Positions 37,910 to 47,460 are shown, counted from the first letter of the stretch. The stretch: 53,505 bases of DNA from Hyphomicrobium sp. (GCA_025458125.1 JALOTA010000002.1:1-53505); one strand, 5' to 3'. Notes: a model not told the origin generated them from the sequence alone. A program made the numbers and translations.

Positions 37910-40594
37910 ATGCCAGCACGCATGACACCGCCCAATCGCCGATCAGCCGACAGGCCGCCAGAAGCGACCGGAACAAAAGCGGCCGCGCCACTTTTGCCGG
38001 CGGCATTCCGCGATTGGTTCACGCGCCGAGGCTGGCAGCCGCGTTCGCATCAGCTGGCGTTGATCGAGAATGCCGCAGCGCGCCGGTCGACACTTCTGAT
38101 TGCGCCCACTGGCGCGGGCAAGACGCTATCCGGATTTCTTCCCAGCCTCATTTCGCTCTCGGCACGCCGCTCACGGGCCAACACACCCGGACGGCACCTG
38201 CACACGCTTTACATTTCTCCACTGAAGGCACTGGCCGTGGATGTCGCCCGCAATCTCACGGCACCCATCGACGAAATGCGACTACCGATCCGGTGCGAAA
38301 CGCGGTCGAGCGACACGCCGGCCGCCAAGCGTCAGCGGCAGCGCCACGCGCCGCCGGACATTCTGATGACGACCCCGGAACAACTGGCTTTGCTTCTCAG
38401 CCACGAGGACGCACCTCATCTCTTCGGCGCGCTCGATACCGTGATCCTCGACGAACTGCACACGCTGGCCGCGTCGAAGCGGGGTGACCTTCTCGCACTC
38501 GATCTGGCACGGCTGCGCCATCTCGCGCCGGATGTGATGATGATCGGGCTGTCCGCCACGGTCGCGCGGCCCGCTGAACTTCGCGCCTTCCTTCAGGGTC
38601 AGCGCAACCCCTGCGAGCAGATCGAATTATCCGATGCCGTCGTCGCACCGCCAGGTGCCCCGCCTGAAATCAAAATACTGGAGCAGGACGTCCCGGTCCC
38701 CTGGGGCGGGCATTCGGCCCGTTACGCCATTCAATCCGTCTATGATGCCATCAAGTCACATCGCCTGACGCTCGTCTTCGTCAACACGCGCATGCAGGCG
38801 GAGCTGATTTTCCAGGAACTCTGGCGCATCAACGACGATGCTCTTGCCATCGCGTTGCATCACGGTTCCCTCGCCGCCGAGCAGCGCCGCAGGGTTGAAG
38901 CCGCGATGGCCGCCGGCACGCTAAAGGCCGTCGTCGCCACCTCCACGCTCGACCTCGGCATCGATTGGGGCGACGTAGATCTCGTTGTCAATATCGGCGC
39001 CCCAAAAGGCGCAAGCCGTCTTACCCAGCGCGTAGGGCGCGCCAATCACCGCCTCGAAGAACCCTCCAAGGCTCTCCTCGTTCCGGCCAACCGCTTCGAA
39101 GTCCTCGAATGCAGAGCGGCGCTGGAGGCGGCATCGGCCGGCGAGCAGGACGCCATCGTGGATCGCAGCGGAGCCCTCGATGTTCTCGCCCAGCACGTCC
39201 TCGGCACCGCCTGTTCGGGTCCCTTTTCGCCCGATCGGCTCTTTTCTGAAGTCCGCTCCGCGCTGCCCTATTCCGGTCTCGACCGCAGAACGTTCGATCG
39301 CATCATCGATTTCGTCGCAACCGGCGGATATGCACTACGCGCTTATGAGCGCTTCGCGCGGCTGCGGCCGGCGCCGGACGGACACTTGCGCCTGTCCCAT
39401 CCAAAACTCGCAAGCCAGTATCGGCTGAACGTCGGAACGATCGTGGAAAGTCCCATGATCAAGCTCCGGTTGGTCAAGGCGCGCCCTGGCCACCGCGATC
39501 AGCCATCCGGATTCACAGGCGGCCGCGTCCTCGGTGAAGTCGAGGAATCCTTCGTCGAACAGCTGACGCCGGGCGATACCTTCGTGTTCTGCGGTGAGAT
39601 CCTGCGCTTCGAGGGTCTGCGGGAGACCGAGGCATTCTGCTCCCGATCGAGCGCGGCGGACCCGATGATCCCGAGCTACGCGGGCGGCAAGTTTCCCCTC
39701 TCCACACATCTCGCCGGCCGTGTTCGCGCGATGATCGCCGATCCGAATTCGTGGACCAACCTTCCCCTGCCTGTCGCCGAGTGGCTTGCTCTGCAGCGGG
39801 ACAAGTCCGCCATCCCGGCCAGCGACGAAATTCTCATCGAGACGTTCCCGCAGGGAGCCCGCCACTACCTCGTCCTCTATCCGTTCGAAGGACGGCTTGC
39901 CCATCAGACCCTCGGAATGCTCCTCACACGCCGCCTGCATCGGTGGGGCGCACGGCCGTTGGGTTTCGTCGCAAACGATTACGGCCTCGCCGTCTGGGCC
40001 GCGGCGGATATTTCCGCGATGATCGCCAGTGGACGGATCGACCTCGCCAGGCTCCTTGAAGAGGATCTTCTTGGCGACGATCTCGACGCCTGGCTTGCCG
40101 AGAGCAATTTGATGAAACGCACCTTTCGGCACTGCGCCGTGATCGCCGGCCTGATCGAGCGCCGCCACCCAGGTCGTGAAAAGTCGGGGCGCCAGGTCAC
40201 GATGTCCACAGATCTCGTCTACGACGTCTTGAGAAAGCACGAGCCTGGGCACATCCTCCTAGAGGCAGCCTGGAACGATGCCGCGGCAGGTCTTCTCGAC
40301 ATTCGCCGCCTCGGCCAGTTCCTCGGCCGCATCAAGGGCCGAATCAGACATCAATCATTAGAGCGGGTGTCGCCTTTGTCCGTGCCGATCCTTCTTGAGA
40401 TCGGCAAGGAGCCGGTGGCCCGCTTTGCCCGCGAGGATCTTTTGCGGGAAGCTGCCGAAGACCTGATCCGGGCTGCAACGTCCGCAGATGCCATGCCGCC
40501 GCCAAGTCCGGCGCCGGCAAAAACGGGGGAGAACACGTTCGATGGCCATCCTCGCCTTGAAGCCCGAGCGCCTCGACGCCGGCGAATTCAATGA
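37910..40594 (+). CDS. Ligase-associated DEXH-box helicase (Lhr-like)
   Basis: The 894-aa protein has a superfamily 2 helicase core. Walker A APTGAGKT is at residues 65-72, the DEXH motif reads VILDELHTLAASKRGD, and the second RecA domain has DWGDVDLVVNIGAPKGASRL and RVGRANHR. A long C-terminal Lhr-type region follows. It matches the ligase-associated helicase family, usually encoded with an ATP-dependent DNA ligase, an exonuclease and a phosphoesterase. Only the phosphoesterase is here. The start is uncertain: ATG 37910 and ATG 37922 both lack a clear ribosome site. Confidence 0.9.
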   Translation: MPARMTPPNRRSADRPPEATGTKAAAPLLPAAFRDWFTRRGWQPRSHQLALIENAAARRSTLLIAPTGAGKTLSGFLPSLISLSARRSRANTPGRHLHTLYISPLKALAVDVARNLTAPIDEMRLPIRCETRSSDTPAAKRQRQRHAPPDILMTTPEQLALLLSHEDAPHLFGALDTVILDELHTLAASKRGDLLALDLARLRHLAPDVMMIGLSATVARPAELRAFLQGQRNPCEQIELSDAVVAPPGAPPEIKILEQDVPVPWGGHSARYAIQSVYDAIKSHRLTLVFVNTRMQAELIFQELWRINDDALAIALHHGSLAAEQRRRVEAAMAAGTLKAVVATSTLDLGIDWGDVDLVVNIGAPKGASRLTQRVGRANHRLEEPSKALLVPANRFEVLECRAALEAASAGEQDAIVDRSGALDVLAQHVLGTACSGPFSPDRLFSEVRSALPYSGLDRRTFDRIIDFVATGGYALRAYERFARLRPAPDGHLRLSHPKLASQYRLNVGTIVESPMIKLRLVKARPGHRDQPSGFTGGRVLGEVEESFVEQLTPGDTFVFCGEILRFEGLRETEAFCSRSSAADPMIPSYAGGKFPLSTHLAGRVRAMIADPNSWTNLPLPVAEWLALQRDKSAIPASDEILIETFPQGARHYLVLYPFEGRLAHQTLGMLLTRRLHRWGARPLGFVANDYGLAVWAAADISAMIASGRIDLARLLEEDLLGDDLDAWLAESNLMKRTFRHCAVIAGLIERRHPGREKSGRQVTMSTDLVYDVLRKHEPGHILLEAAWNDAAAGLLDIRRLGQFLGRIKGRIRHQSLERVSPLSVPILLEIGKEPVARFAREDLLREAAEDLIRAATSADAMPPPSPAPAKTGENTFDGHPRLEARAPRRRRIQ

Positions 40595-41270
40595 CCAGCC
40601 GGTTTCAGTCTGCGGCAAGGCTTTCCGCGCCGACTATTCGGGCGCGCTCTACTGGCCCGCGGAAGATGCGCTGATCGTCGCCGATCTGCATCTGGAGAAA
40701 GGATCGTCGTTCGCCAGGAACGGGATCATGCTGCCGCCATATGACACGCGCGAAACGCTGACCCGGCTTGCCGAGGCGATCGACCGCTACGGCGCTCAAA
40801 CGATCATTGCTCTGGGGGACAGCCTTCACGACGCCGACGGCGCCGCCCGTTTGACACCAGAGGATCGCGAAAGCCTGCGCATTCTCCAGGAGGACCGCGA
40901 ATGGATCTGGATCACGGGCAACCACGATCCCCAGATCGGGCGCGAATTGGGCGGCAACGTTCTGCCGGACCTCACGGTCGAAGGCTTGACTTTCCGCCAT
41001 GAGCCCTCGACGGGACGCGTCACCCACGAGATCGCCGCGCATCTGCATCCGGCCGCGAAGCTCTCTCTACACGGCTACAGCTTCCGCCGTCCCTGCTTCG
41101 TCGGCAATGGCTTGCGTCTCGTCATGCCGGCATTCGGCACCTACACCGGCGGCCTCAACATCCTCGACGAGGCTTTCGACCCGATCTTCGGATCGGATGG
41201 AATGTCGGTCTGGATGCTGGGCCAGGAGGGCCTCTATCCCGTAGCGCCGCGCCTTCTCCGGCCGGATTGA
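40542..41270 (+). CDS. pdeM: Ligase-associated metallophosphoesterase (PdeM-like)
   Basis: The 242-aa protein is a calcineurin-like phosphoesterase with metal-binding motifs ADLHLEKGSS, GDSLHDADG, TGNHDPQIG and a C-terminal LHGYSFRRPCFVGNG. It matches the family found next to ligase-associated helicases and is thought to act in DNA repair. Start ATG 40542 is preceded by a GGGGGAG ribosome site and overlaps the end of the helicase frame. Confidence 0.85.
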   Translation: MAILALKPERLDAGEFNDQPVSVCGKAFRADYSGALYWPAEDALIVADLHLEKGSSFARNGIMLPPYDTRETLTRLAEAIDRYGAQTIIALGDSLHDADGAARLTPEDRESLRILQEDREWIWITGNHDPQIGRELGGNVLPDLTVEGLTFRHEPSTGRVTHEIAAHLHPAAKLSLHGYSFRRPCFVGNGLRLVMPAFGTYTGGLNILDEAFDPIFGSDGMSVWMLGQEGLYPVAPRLLRPD

Positions 41271-41283
41271 TTCTGCCTTCGCG

Positions 41284-42162
41284 CTAGGCCAGACGGCGGC
41301 GGAATAGCGCCGATGCGACCAGCCCTGTCGCTACGGCCAGAAGTACGGCCACGAGGCCGTAGAGAAACGGCCGGTCCATCGCGAACGCATAGAGCCATCG
41401 CTCGATGCCCTCCCGTTCGAGCACCACGCGGGCCTGATAACGGCTGAGCAGCTTGCCGTCCTGGAACAGGAATACGCGCGCGCTCAGCGGTCCCACGGGC
41501 ACAGTTGCCGGCAGCGCGATTGTCGAGCGAAACAGGCTGCGCCCCGTAAAGATGACGCCGTAGTCATCGCGTTTGAAAAGTTGCGCCGACTGCTTCAACC
41601 GCCGGACTGCATCTTTGAAGGCAATGAGATCTTCGCTCGACACACGAACCGCCGAGTCCGCGGCCGGCGCCATGCGCACCGCATCGAGCCCGATACCGTT
41701 GTCGTCGAGGAGCGCCGGGCTGGCAAACTCTTCCAGCGGTCGCGTCGAGGCAACCGCATAGTAGCTCGGCACTGAATTAAAGTTGAAGGTCGAGGTATTG
41801 ACCCATAGCCCACCGATACGGCCCTTCTTGCGCACCATCAGAGGTTCCGGCGCACCCTCGACCACGACCGCCACATCGTAGAAACCTGACTCCGCACTCG
41901 GCTGACGGCTGTTCTCTATCGCGCCGAATACTAGAATTTCTGAGCCGGAATAACCCGAGGTTATGGCGATTGTTCTGGTCGAAACATCCGCCTCGACGCG
42001 CTCCGCCGGCAACTGCGTGTCCGTGACAGCCGGGGGTTCGACGACAACCTTTCGCTTGGACTTTGCCGTCAACTGGGCGACGTCCGTTTCTGCAAGCGCG
42101 ATTGGAGCCACGGCCGCGGCAAGGATCGATGCACCCGCTATGAGAGCCGCCGCCATCCTCAT
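41284..42162 (-). CDS. TIGR02186-type membrane-anchored protein
   Basis: The 292-aa protein has a signal peptide at about residues 1-24, a beta-rich periplasmic region and a C-terminal transmembrane helix at about 265-287 (FLYGLVAVLLAVATGLVASA). It matches the TIGR02186 family, proteins found next to TauE/SafE transporters. Function is unknown. The start overlaps the TauE stop by 4 bases, which shows translational coupling. The gene pair is convergent with the phosphoesterase gene. Confidence 0.78.
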   Translation of the reverse strand: MRMAAALIAGASILAAAVAPIALAETDVAQLTAKSKRKVVVEPPAVTDTQLPAERVEADVSTRTIAITSGYSGSEILVFGAIENSRQPSAESGFYDVAVVVEGAPEPLMVRKKGRIGGLWVNTSTFNFNSVPSYYAVASTRPLEEFASPALLDDNGIGLDAVRMAPAADSAVRVSSEDLIAFKDAVRRLKQSAQLFKRDDYGVIFTGRSLFRSTIALPATVPVGPLSARVFLFQDGKLLSRYQARVVLEREGIERWLYAFAMDRPFLYGLVAVLLAVATGLVASALFRRRLA

Positions 42163-43085
42163 GGCGCACCCGCGACTTGCGATAAAGAGAAGAGTTCGGG
42201 TGGCTTGACGACGAGATCCCACCCGAGCCGGAGGCATACCAGAAGCACGATAGCGGCCAGGAGGAACCGCAATTGCTCGCCCTTGAGCTGCGTGCCCGCC
42301 GATGCTCCGAATTGGGCCCCGATCACTCCGCCGATCATCAGGATCGCGGCCAGCACCAGATCCACGGAGGCAATGGTTCCCGCATGCAGGAGGGTTGCCG
42401 CTGCCGCAACGAAAACGGTCTGGAACAGAGAGGTGCCCACGACGACATTTGTTGGGACGCGAAGAAGATAGATCAGCGCCGGCACCATCACGAAACCGCC
42501 ACCCACGCCCATGATTGCTGCGAGGAAGCCGACGAAGGCTCCGATCAGGAACGGGGGAACGGCGCTGATATAGAGCTTCGACCGTTGAAACCGCATTTTC
42601 AGCGGCAGACCGTGGATCCAGCCATGCTCACCCGGCCGCCTCGGCGACGCCGGAATCCCGGCGCGCGACTTGCGTATGGCCTGCACGCTCTCGAACAGCA
42701 TCAACGTGCCGATGACTCCAAGAAAAAGCACGTAGCAGAGGGAAATGAAGACGTCGAATTGGCCCGCTAGCCGCAGAATGCGGACGATCTCGACGCCGAT
42801 GATCGTTCCCAGCAATCCGCCCGTCAGCAGAACGACGCCGAGCTTGATATCGACGTTGTTTCGCTTGTACTGCGCGAACGCACCTGAGACCGACGAAGCG
42901 ACCAATTGCGCGGCCGAAGTGCCGACGGCCACCGCGGCTGGCACGCCCGTGAACATCAGAAGCGGGGTAATCAGAAACCCGCCACCGACACCGAACAAGC
43001 CTGAGATAAAACCGACCGCCGCGCCCATTCCGAGCAGAACCAGTATGCTCTCGGACATCTCGGCAATCGGGAGATAAATGTTCAT
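42159..43085 (-). CDS. TauE/SafE-type sulfite or sulfur-compound exporter
   Basis: The 308-aa protein has about eight hydrophobic helices and the TauE/SafE repeat motif FISGLFGVGGGFLITPLLMF near the N-terminus, repeated as FLAAIMGVGGGFVMVPALIY later. This family exports sulfite or related organosulfonates, but the substrate here is unknown. Start ATG 43085 is preferred over an upstream codon. It is directly upstream of, and coupled to, the TIGR02186 gene. Confidence 0.88.
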   Translation of the reverse strand: MNIYLPIAEMSESILVLLGMGAAVGFISGLFGVGGGFLITPLLMFTGVPAAVAVGTSAAQLVASSVSGAFAQYKRNNVDIKLGVVLLTGGLLGTIIGVEIVRILRLAGQFDVFISLCYVLFLGVIGTLMLFESVQAIRKSRAGIPASPRRPGEHGWIHGLPLKMRFQRSKLYISAVPPFLIGAFVGFLAAIMGVGGGFVMVPALIYLLRVPTNVVVGTSLFQTVFVAAAATLLHAGTIASVDLVLAAILMIGGVIGAQFGASAGTQLKGEQLRFLLAAIVLLVCLRLGWDLVVKPPELFSLSQVAGAP

Positions 43086-43245
43086 TGGTCGCGTCGTCTC
43101 GTACCGCGGGCGCCCCTCGGTGGACGCCGGTCCGCCAGCCATGCCTCAAAGTAAAGGAGCCGGACGGCTCTGGCCACCGGCTCCCTACTCTCACCCGCCG
43201 GGCGGAGGGACTGGCGTGACATGATTGCCGCGCCTCGACGCCTGA

Positions 43246-46188
43246 TCAGCTTTCCTGGCGCTTTTTCCAATCTTCGCCAGCCGCCCTCGGATCGTTCACG
43301 AGCGGTATACCGCGCTTTGGATGGAAGGCCGCGAGATCCTTCTCCGCCTGCAAGCGTTCGTCGGCCGTCAGCTGGGCTTTCAGAGCATCGCGGCGGCGCA
43401 TCGCTTCGGCGTCGCCCCCCTGTCCGGCAAGAGAATACCACTTGTAGGCCTGGACCGGGCTCTTCGCCACTCCGAACCCGTTTTCATGCAGGACCGCGAG
43501 ATTGAATTGGCTATCGGCGAGGCCGTAATCGGCGGCACTCTGGAACCACTGCGACGCGGTGGTGTAATCAGGGTTGCCGGAATTGCGGCCGGCGCTCAGC
43601 ACCGCGAGGTTGTGCATCGCCTTGACGTGGCCCTGTTCGGCGGCGCGCTGGTACCACATCTGGGCGCGAGCGGGATCTTTCTTCACGCCCAGGCCGCGCT
43701 CATAGAGTGTTCCAAGGCGATACTGGGCCTGCGCAAAGCCCTGCGAAGCCGATTTCTGATACCAGACCACGGCCTCGGCAAAGTCTTGAGTGGTTCCCTT
43801 GCCTTCCGCGAGACGCGCTCCAACCTCGAAGGCGGCCGACGGATCGCCATTCGCCGCGGCGAGACGCAGTGACAATGGCCCTACAGTCGCAGGCGGAAGC
43901 GAAAGCTGGCTTGCGGAATTCCAATCCTGCGCGGTTGCTTGCCCAGGTTGCGCGCTGGCCGTCTGGCCGGCGGAAAGGGAAGCACGCTGCGGCCGCAGGG
44001 CCAGCGCCGCCGCATCGGTGGCGTTCTGGGAGGCCGACACGCGCGCAATCTTTGCAACTTCCTCCGGCATGAGATCGGCAGGGCTCAAGCGGGCAGCATT
44101 GGCCCCCAGATGGGAGGAAAGAACCGCCACGTTCTGCTGTGCTTGCATATTGGCAAGTTCCTCAGCCGTCGGCTGCCGGCCGCTTCCTTGCAGAACGATG
44201 CCCTGAGGCGTCACGTTGGGAGCTTCCGCGCCAGAGGCACCGTAACCATTCTGGATAACTTGGCCATCAACCGCACCACCGGCATCATTCTCAGCTGCCG
44301 GCGCAGGCAAAGCGGCGCCGTCATTCGACGGAACTTCGAAACCATCGCCATTTCCAGAAAGGGGAAGCGCGTTGCGCAGCGGCACAGCCGCGGGCACATC
44401 GATCTCGACTTCACTGTTTTGGCCCGCTTCTGCCGGCGCACTCACGCCCTGCCCGTTCGCCAGGGGCATCGTCTCGGAAACTGCGACCGGGTCTGCAGCC
44501 ACGGGCGACTTCGAGCGGGATTTCATGATCAGTGCAGCACCGCTGACCGCGATAACGAGGCAGAGGGCCAATGCGGTCAACCGCTGCTTGGCGGATCGGC
44601 CGTTGCCGGCCATGGGGTCGGCCGGAGCGGTCTGAGGACGAGCAGGTCCGCGCGGCGCGCGGGCGGGTGCTGCGACGGCCGGGGGCGGTGGGCTCACCAG
44701 CGGTTCCGACGCCGTGGCGCGCAGCTTGGCCCGCTGAGCATCGGCAATGAAATCGCGGCGCAACTTATCAAGCGCCGTGTCATCGGCTGCGGGCTCTTCT
44801 GCCGGAGCGGCTGCCGGCATTGTCAGCGGAGGCGGCACACGGGAGAACGGCACTGGCGGCTGCTCGGGTGCACCGAAGTCCTGGATCTCGCTGACCTGCT
44901 GCTGAATCGGCGGAAGCGAGGGTGGCACCAGAGAATGCGGTCCGGACGCGGGAATGCGAGCCGTTGCCTGAGCCAATTCGAGCGCATCGATCCTGTCGAG
45001 CAAGCGGATCATGGCCTGCTGCAGCGTATCGAGCATCGTAAACGTCTGCTCGTCCGAATGTTGCCGGTCGTGCATCATGCCACGCAGCAAAGCACCGAGT
45101 TCATCGATGCGAACATCGCCGCCTGGCCCTGATACGTTCATCGAACCCGCCAGCCGCTGCGCGACCTCTTCCGCCGCCGTCGCCGCAAGCGACTTGAGGT
45201 CCGCTCCGAACGAGGCTTCCGGAACGGCCCGCTGAACATTCGGAATTTCCGAGGCCAGATGTTCGATCACCGCTTCCAGTTGCTGTTCGATTCCATCCAG
45301 GCGGCCGAGTTGCAGTTCCGTTTGTTCCAGATGCGCCGAAAGCTCCTGGATCTGTCCTTCAAGAACTTTCAGGCTCTCGACGTCCGACCGCGTGGCAACG
45401 TCGCCGATCACTGAACTCATGCGCTCTTCGAATGCGTCGAAGCGCAAGCCGAAGCCATCCACGCCGGCATCTGCCCTGAGGGAGTCCAGCGACTGCTCTA
45501 TGCGCAGTGCAATTTCCGAAAGCCGCCGGTCCAGCCAGTTCTGATCAACTCCGCTCACCGCATCGGAGTGGGCCGTGGCCGGCGACGCATAGAGATCGGT
45601 GGAAGCGGCCGCCGGAACAGACCGCTTGGCCGCAGGCTCGACGGGAGTATGAGCGTCGGAGGCAACGTCCTGCCGCGGTGACTTGCGAACCAGGGCCGCG
45701 TCGCTCTCTTCATAGATCCGGGTGAGAGCCTCCGCATCGGCAGGATCCCAACCCGCACGGTCGTCGTCATCGCATCCCACGATATCGAAGGGGTCGATTC
45801 CGGTCGGCATCGGGCGGTCCTCGGCTGAACTGCCGGCCGCACCAGAAGCCGACTTCAGAGCGACCGGGGCGGACAGCGGCAACATCGGTGACTGATCGCC
45901 TTCGTCGAGCGCGTTGATTCGATCTGCCAGATCGGCAAGCCCGTGCTCGATCCGATCGTAAATGGGAGCAGCGCCAGCAGCGGCACTCCCGCGGGCATCA
46001 TTGGCATCCCGCCCCAAAGCCGCCAGACGATCGCGCAATTCCTGAAGCAACCCCGTATGCCGCTGATCCGCTTCATCGATCTGATGCGAAATCGTCTGCA
46101 GCAATGCCCAGAGTTCCTGCGGGAAATCCCCTTCGGATTCGGCCGTCTGGGGTGACAGATGGGCAAGGCCGGGTTCCGTGATCGACAT
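43246..46188 (-). CDS. PodJ-like polar protein with Sel1 repeats
   Basis: The 980-aa protein has an N-terminal cytoplasmic region with predicted coiled coils (about residues 20-65, 215-320 and 365-405), an alanine/proline-rich linker, one transmembrane helix at about 537-555 (LTALALCLVIAVSGAALIM), a periplasmic acidic region, and four Sel1-like repeats at about 781-927 starting GDPSAAFEVGARLAEGKGTT. This order matches PodJ-type polar localisation factors of alphaproteobacteria. The polar role is inferred from architecture. A role in cell polarity would suit an organism with polar flagella or budding. Confidence 0.8.
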   Translation of the reverse strand: MSITEPGLAHLSPQTAESEGDFPQELWALLQTISHQIDEADQRHTGLLQELRDRLAALGRDANDARGSAAAGAAPIYDRIEHGLADLADRINALDEGDQSPMLPLSAPVALKSASGAAGSSAEDRPMPTGIDPFDIVGCDDDDRAGWDPADAEALTRIYEESDAALVRKSPRQDVASDAHTPVEPAAKRSVPAAASTDLYASPATAHSDAVSGVDQNWLDRRLSEIALRIEQSLDSLRADAGVDGFGLRFDAFEERMSSVIGDVATRSDVESLKVLEGQIQELSAHLEQTELQLGRLDGIEQQLEAVIEHLASEIPNVQRAVPEASFGADLKSLAATAAEEVAQRLAGSMNVSGPGGDVRIDELGALLRGMMHDRQHSDEQTFTMLDTLQQAMIRLLDRIDALELAQATARIPASGPHSLVPPSLPPIQQQVSEIQDFGAPEQPPVPFSRVPPPLTMPAAAPAEEPAADDTALDKLRRDFIADAQRAKLRATASEPLVSPPPPAVAAPARAPRGPARPQTAPADPMAGNGRSAKQRLTALALCLVIAVSGAALIMKSRSKSPVAADPVAVSETMPLANGQGVSAPAEAGQNSEVEIDVPAAVPLRNALPLSGNGDGFEVPSNDGAALPAPAAENDAGGAVDGQVIQNGYGASGAEAPNVTPQGIVLQGSGRQPTAEELANMQAQQNVAVLSSHLGANAARLSPADLMPEEVAKIARVSASQNATDAAALALRPQRASLSAGQTASAQPGQATAQDWNSASQLSLPPATVGPLSLRLAAANGDPSAAFEVGARLAEGKGTTQDFAEAVVWYQKSASQGFAQAQYRLGTLYERGLGVKKDPARAQMWYQRAAEQGHVKAMHNLAVLSAGRNSGNPDYTTASQWFQSAADYGLADSQFNLAVLHENGFGVAKSPVQAYKWYSLAGQGGDAEAMRRRDALKAQLTADERLQAEKDLAAFHPKRGIPLVNDPRAAGEDWKKRQES

Positions 46189-46484
46189 GTGTCGCGTCCT
46201 TCAGGTCGCGCGCGGCGACGGCTGTCTCGGTGCGGACGGCAATCTGTCGGATGACGAAATTCCGGTGATCGGGCCGCGCCGAGAATTGGCATGGGCGGTC
46301 TTCACGCGGCACATATGGAGGACCCCTCGCGATGAAGGTGTCAGCCGCCAGTAAACGGCGGGTTAAACTGTGCGCCAAATTGCCAGAATGAGGCGATTAT
46401 CGGCCGTTATGTGCCGGCCCTGCCGCTGCGGCGGGGCCCGATTTCGCCCCAACCGCCTCCCGAGCAGCAGTGATTCGCCCGTTT

Positions 46485-47089
46485 CTAAAGACCGCCGCTG
46501 CGCAGCACCGGTAACCCGGCGAGCAGCCTTTCGCGGATAAGGTCGCCCTCCGGCCACTCGTCTTCCGGATCGTCCGGATCCTCGAAAACGTCGGGAACGA
46601 GCAGGGTCCGCATTCATGGTCGCAATCGATCACCGCCTTGGCCGACAGGTTGCCGCCGACCAGGAAAGCCCCGTTATCGCCGTCGCAGACTGCCAACCCA
46701 TCCAGGGTCACGGACCCCAGGACCACGATGGCCGAGGCCGCCTTGACGATTTCTCCCGCCCGGAGCGATCCGGAGACAAGCAACGACGGCCCGCCTTCCA
46801 CATCGGAGTTGTAGACGCGTCCAGCCACCGTGAGGTCACCGAGCGAAACCACGCAACTGAAGCCCTGAGTGAACGGATCGGCATCGTTTTCAAGAACGAT
46901 ATCGTCTTCGACCAGCACTCCGGGCTGCAGCACCAGGGCCTTCTTTTCCGGGTGATCGACGAGGATCTGTTCAACCCAATCTGCGAAGGGGCCGCAACGC
47001 TCGAGGTCATGTTCCTGAATGCGAGCACGGAAAAGTCGGACGATTTCATCCAGGTCGCAGGGTCGACCAAGATCCTTGAGCGTTTTCAT
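46485..47089 (-). pseudogene. Beta-helix-like protein gene with apparent -1 frameshift
   Basis: The frame from ATG 47089 encodes a helical N-terminus (MKTLKDLGRPCDLDEIVRLF) and then several short beta-helix-like repeats (VVSLGDLTVAGRVYNSD, LLVSGSLRAGEIVKAAS, FLVGGNLSAKAVIDCDHECG). At about 46604-46612 this frame becomes basic and improbable, while the other frame continues as an acidic, plausible ending: TLLVPDVFEDPDDPEDEWPE then GDLIRERLLAGLPVLRSGGL to a TAG at 46485. The shift is -1. No classical slippery heptamer is seen, so a sequencing error or a recent mutation is more likely than programmed frameshifting. Family not firmly recognised. If intact the protein would be about 201 aa. Confidence 0.65.
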
Positions 47090-47196
47090 CACGTTCCGCA
47101 CCGCTTGCGAATGTACGAACCGGGGTTCGATTCGAATGAAGCCTAGCAAACCGGCACGACAGGATCGAGGCAGGGCGCAAGCGCCCAAAAAAGTAA

Positions 47197-47218
47197 CGGC
47201 GGCCCGCTAGGACCGCCG
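47197..47218 (-). terminator. Terminator downstream of pqqA remnant (unit A)
   Basis: On the minus strand the stem CGGCGG...CCGCCG, 9 pairs with one mismatch and a 4-base loop, is followed by TTACTTTTTT. This fits an intrinsic terminator for unit A. Confidence 0.72.
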
Positions 47219-47250
47219 CACCTTGAAAACCGCTTGAGCGGAAACCGACG

Positions 47251-47325
47251 TTAGATGACGTCGATTTCGGCCGGCAGGTACAAACTGACCGGTGGAGTAA
47301 TCTGGATATAGGCGTCGCCGCCCAT
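47251..47325 (-). pseudogene. pqqA-like remnant, upstream element fused to gene end
   Basis: This short frame of 24 codons ends in LYLPAEIDVI, identical to the end of the two full pqqA copies, and shares 31 bases with one mismatch there. Its first part, MGGDAYIQITPPVS, is unlike PqqA and instead aligns with the non-coding sequence upstream of unit B (GTTATCGGCGGC against GTTATGGGCGGC). The glutamate of the crosslinked E-x3-Y pair is replaced by proline, and no ribosome site precedes the ATG. The best reading is a deletion of about 83 bases that joined the upstream element to the last codons, leaving a non-functional remnant. Confidence 0.75.
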
Positions 47326-47329
47326 AACT

Positions 47330-47370
47330 ACAAATCGCAATTGCGTGAGGAATTTATCAGATGCGCTGAT
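47330..47370 (-). promoter_or_regulatory. Shared pqqA upstream element, unit A
   Basis: This stretch aligns without gaps to the elements of units B and C but with about eight differences. It keeps CAAATCGCAA, CGTGAG and ATCAGA and has an ATCAG-N5-CTGAT inverted repeat at 47356-47370. Confidence 0.6.
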
Positions 47371-47460
47371 GGCGGACCGGTCACGGTCTGATGGAACAAC
47401 GTAACAATTTCAGGGGGCACGTGAAGGGTCGGGATCGACCATGAAAATACCCAAACGAAA

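Noticed and set aside
43939..45132. 397-codon plus-strand frame inside the Sel1-repeat gene
   Set aside because: It is antisense to a clear protein and has no ribosome site or recognised motif.
47173..47186. GGGCGC-AA-GCGCCC hairpin as a terminator
   Set aside because: The A-run follows it on the plus strand, and on the minus strand the T-run precedes it. It therefore does not fit a terminator in either direction for a nearby gene.
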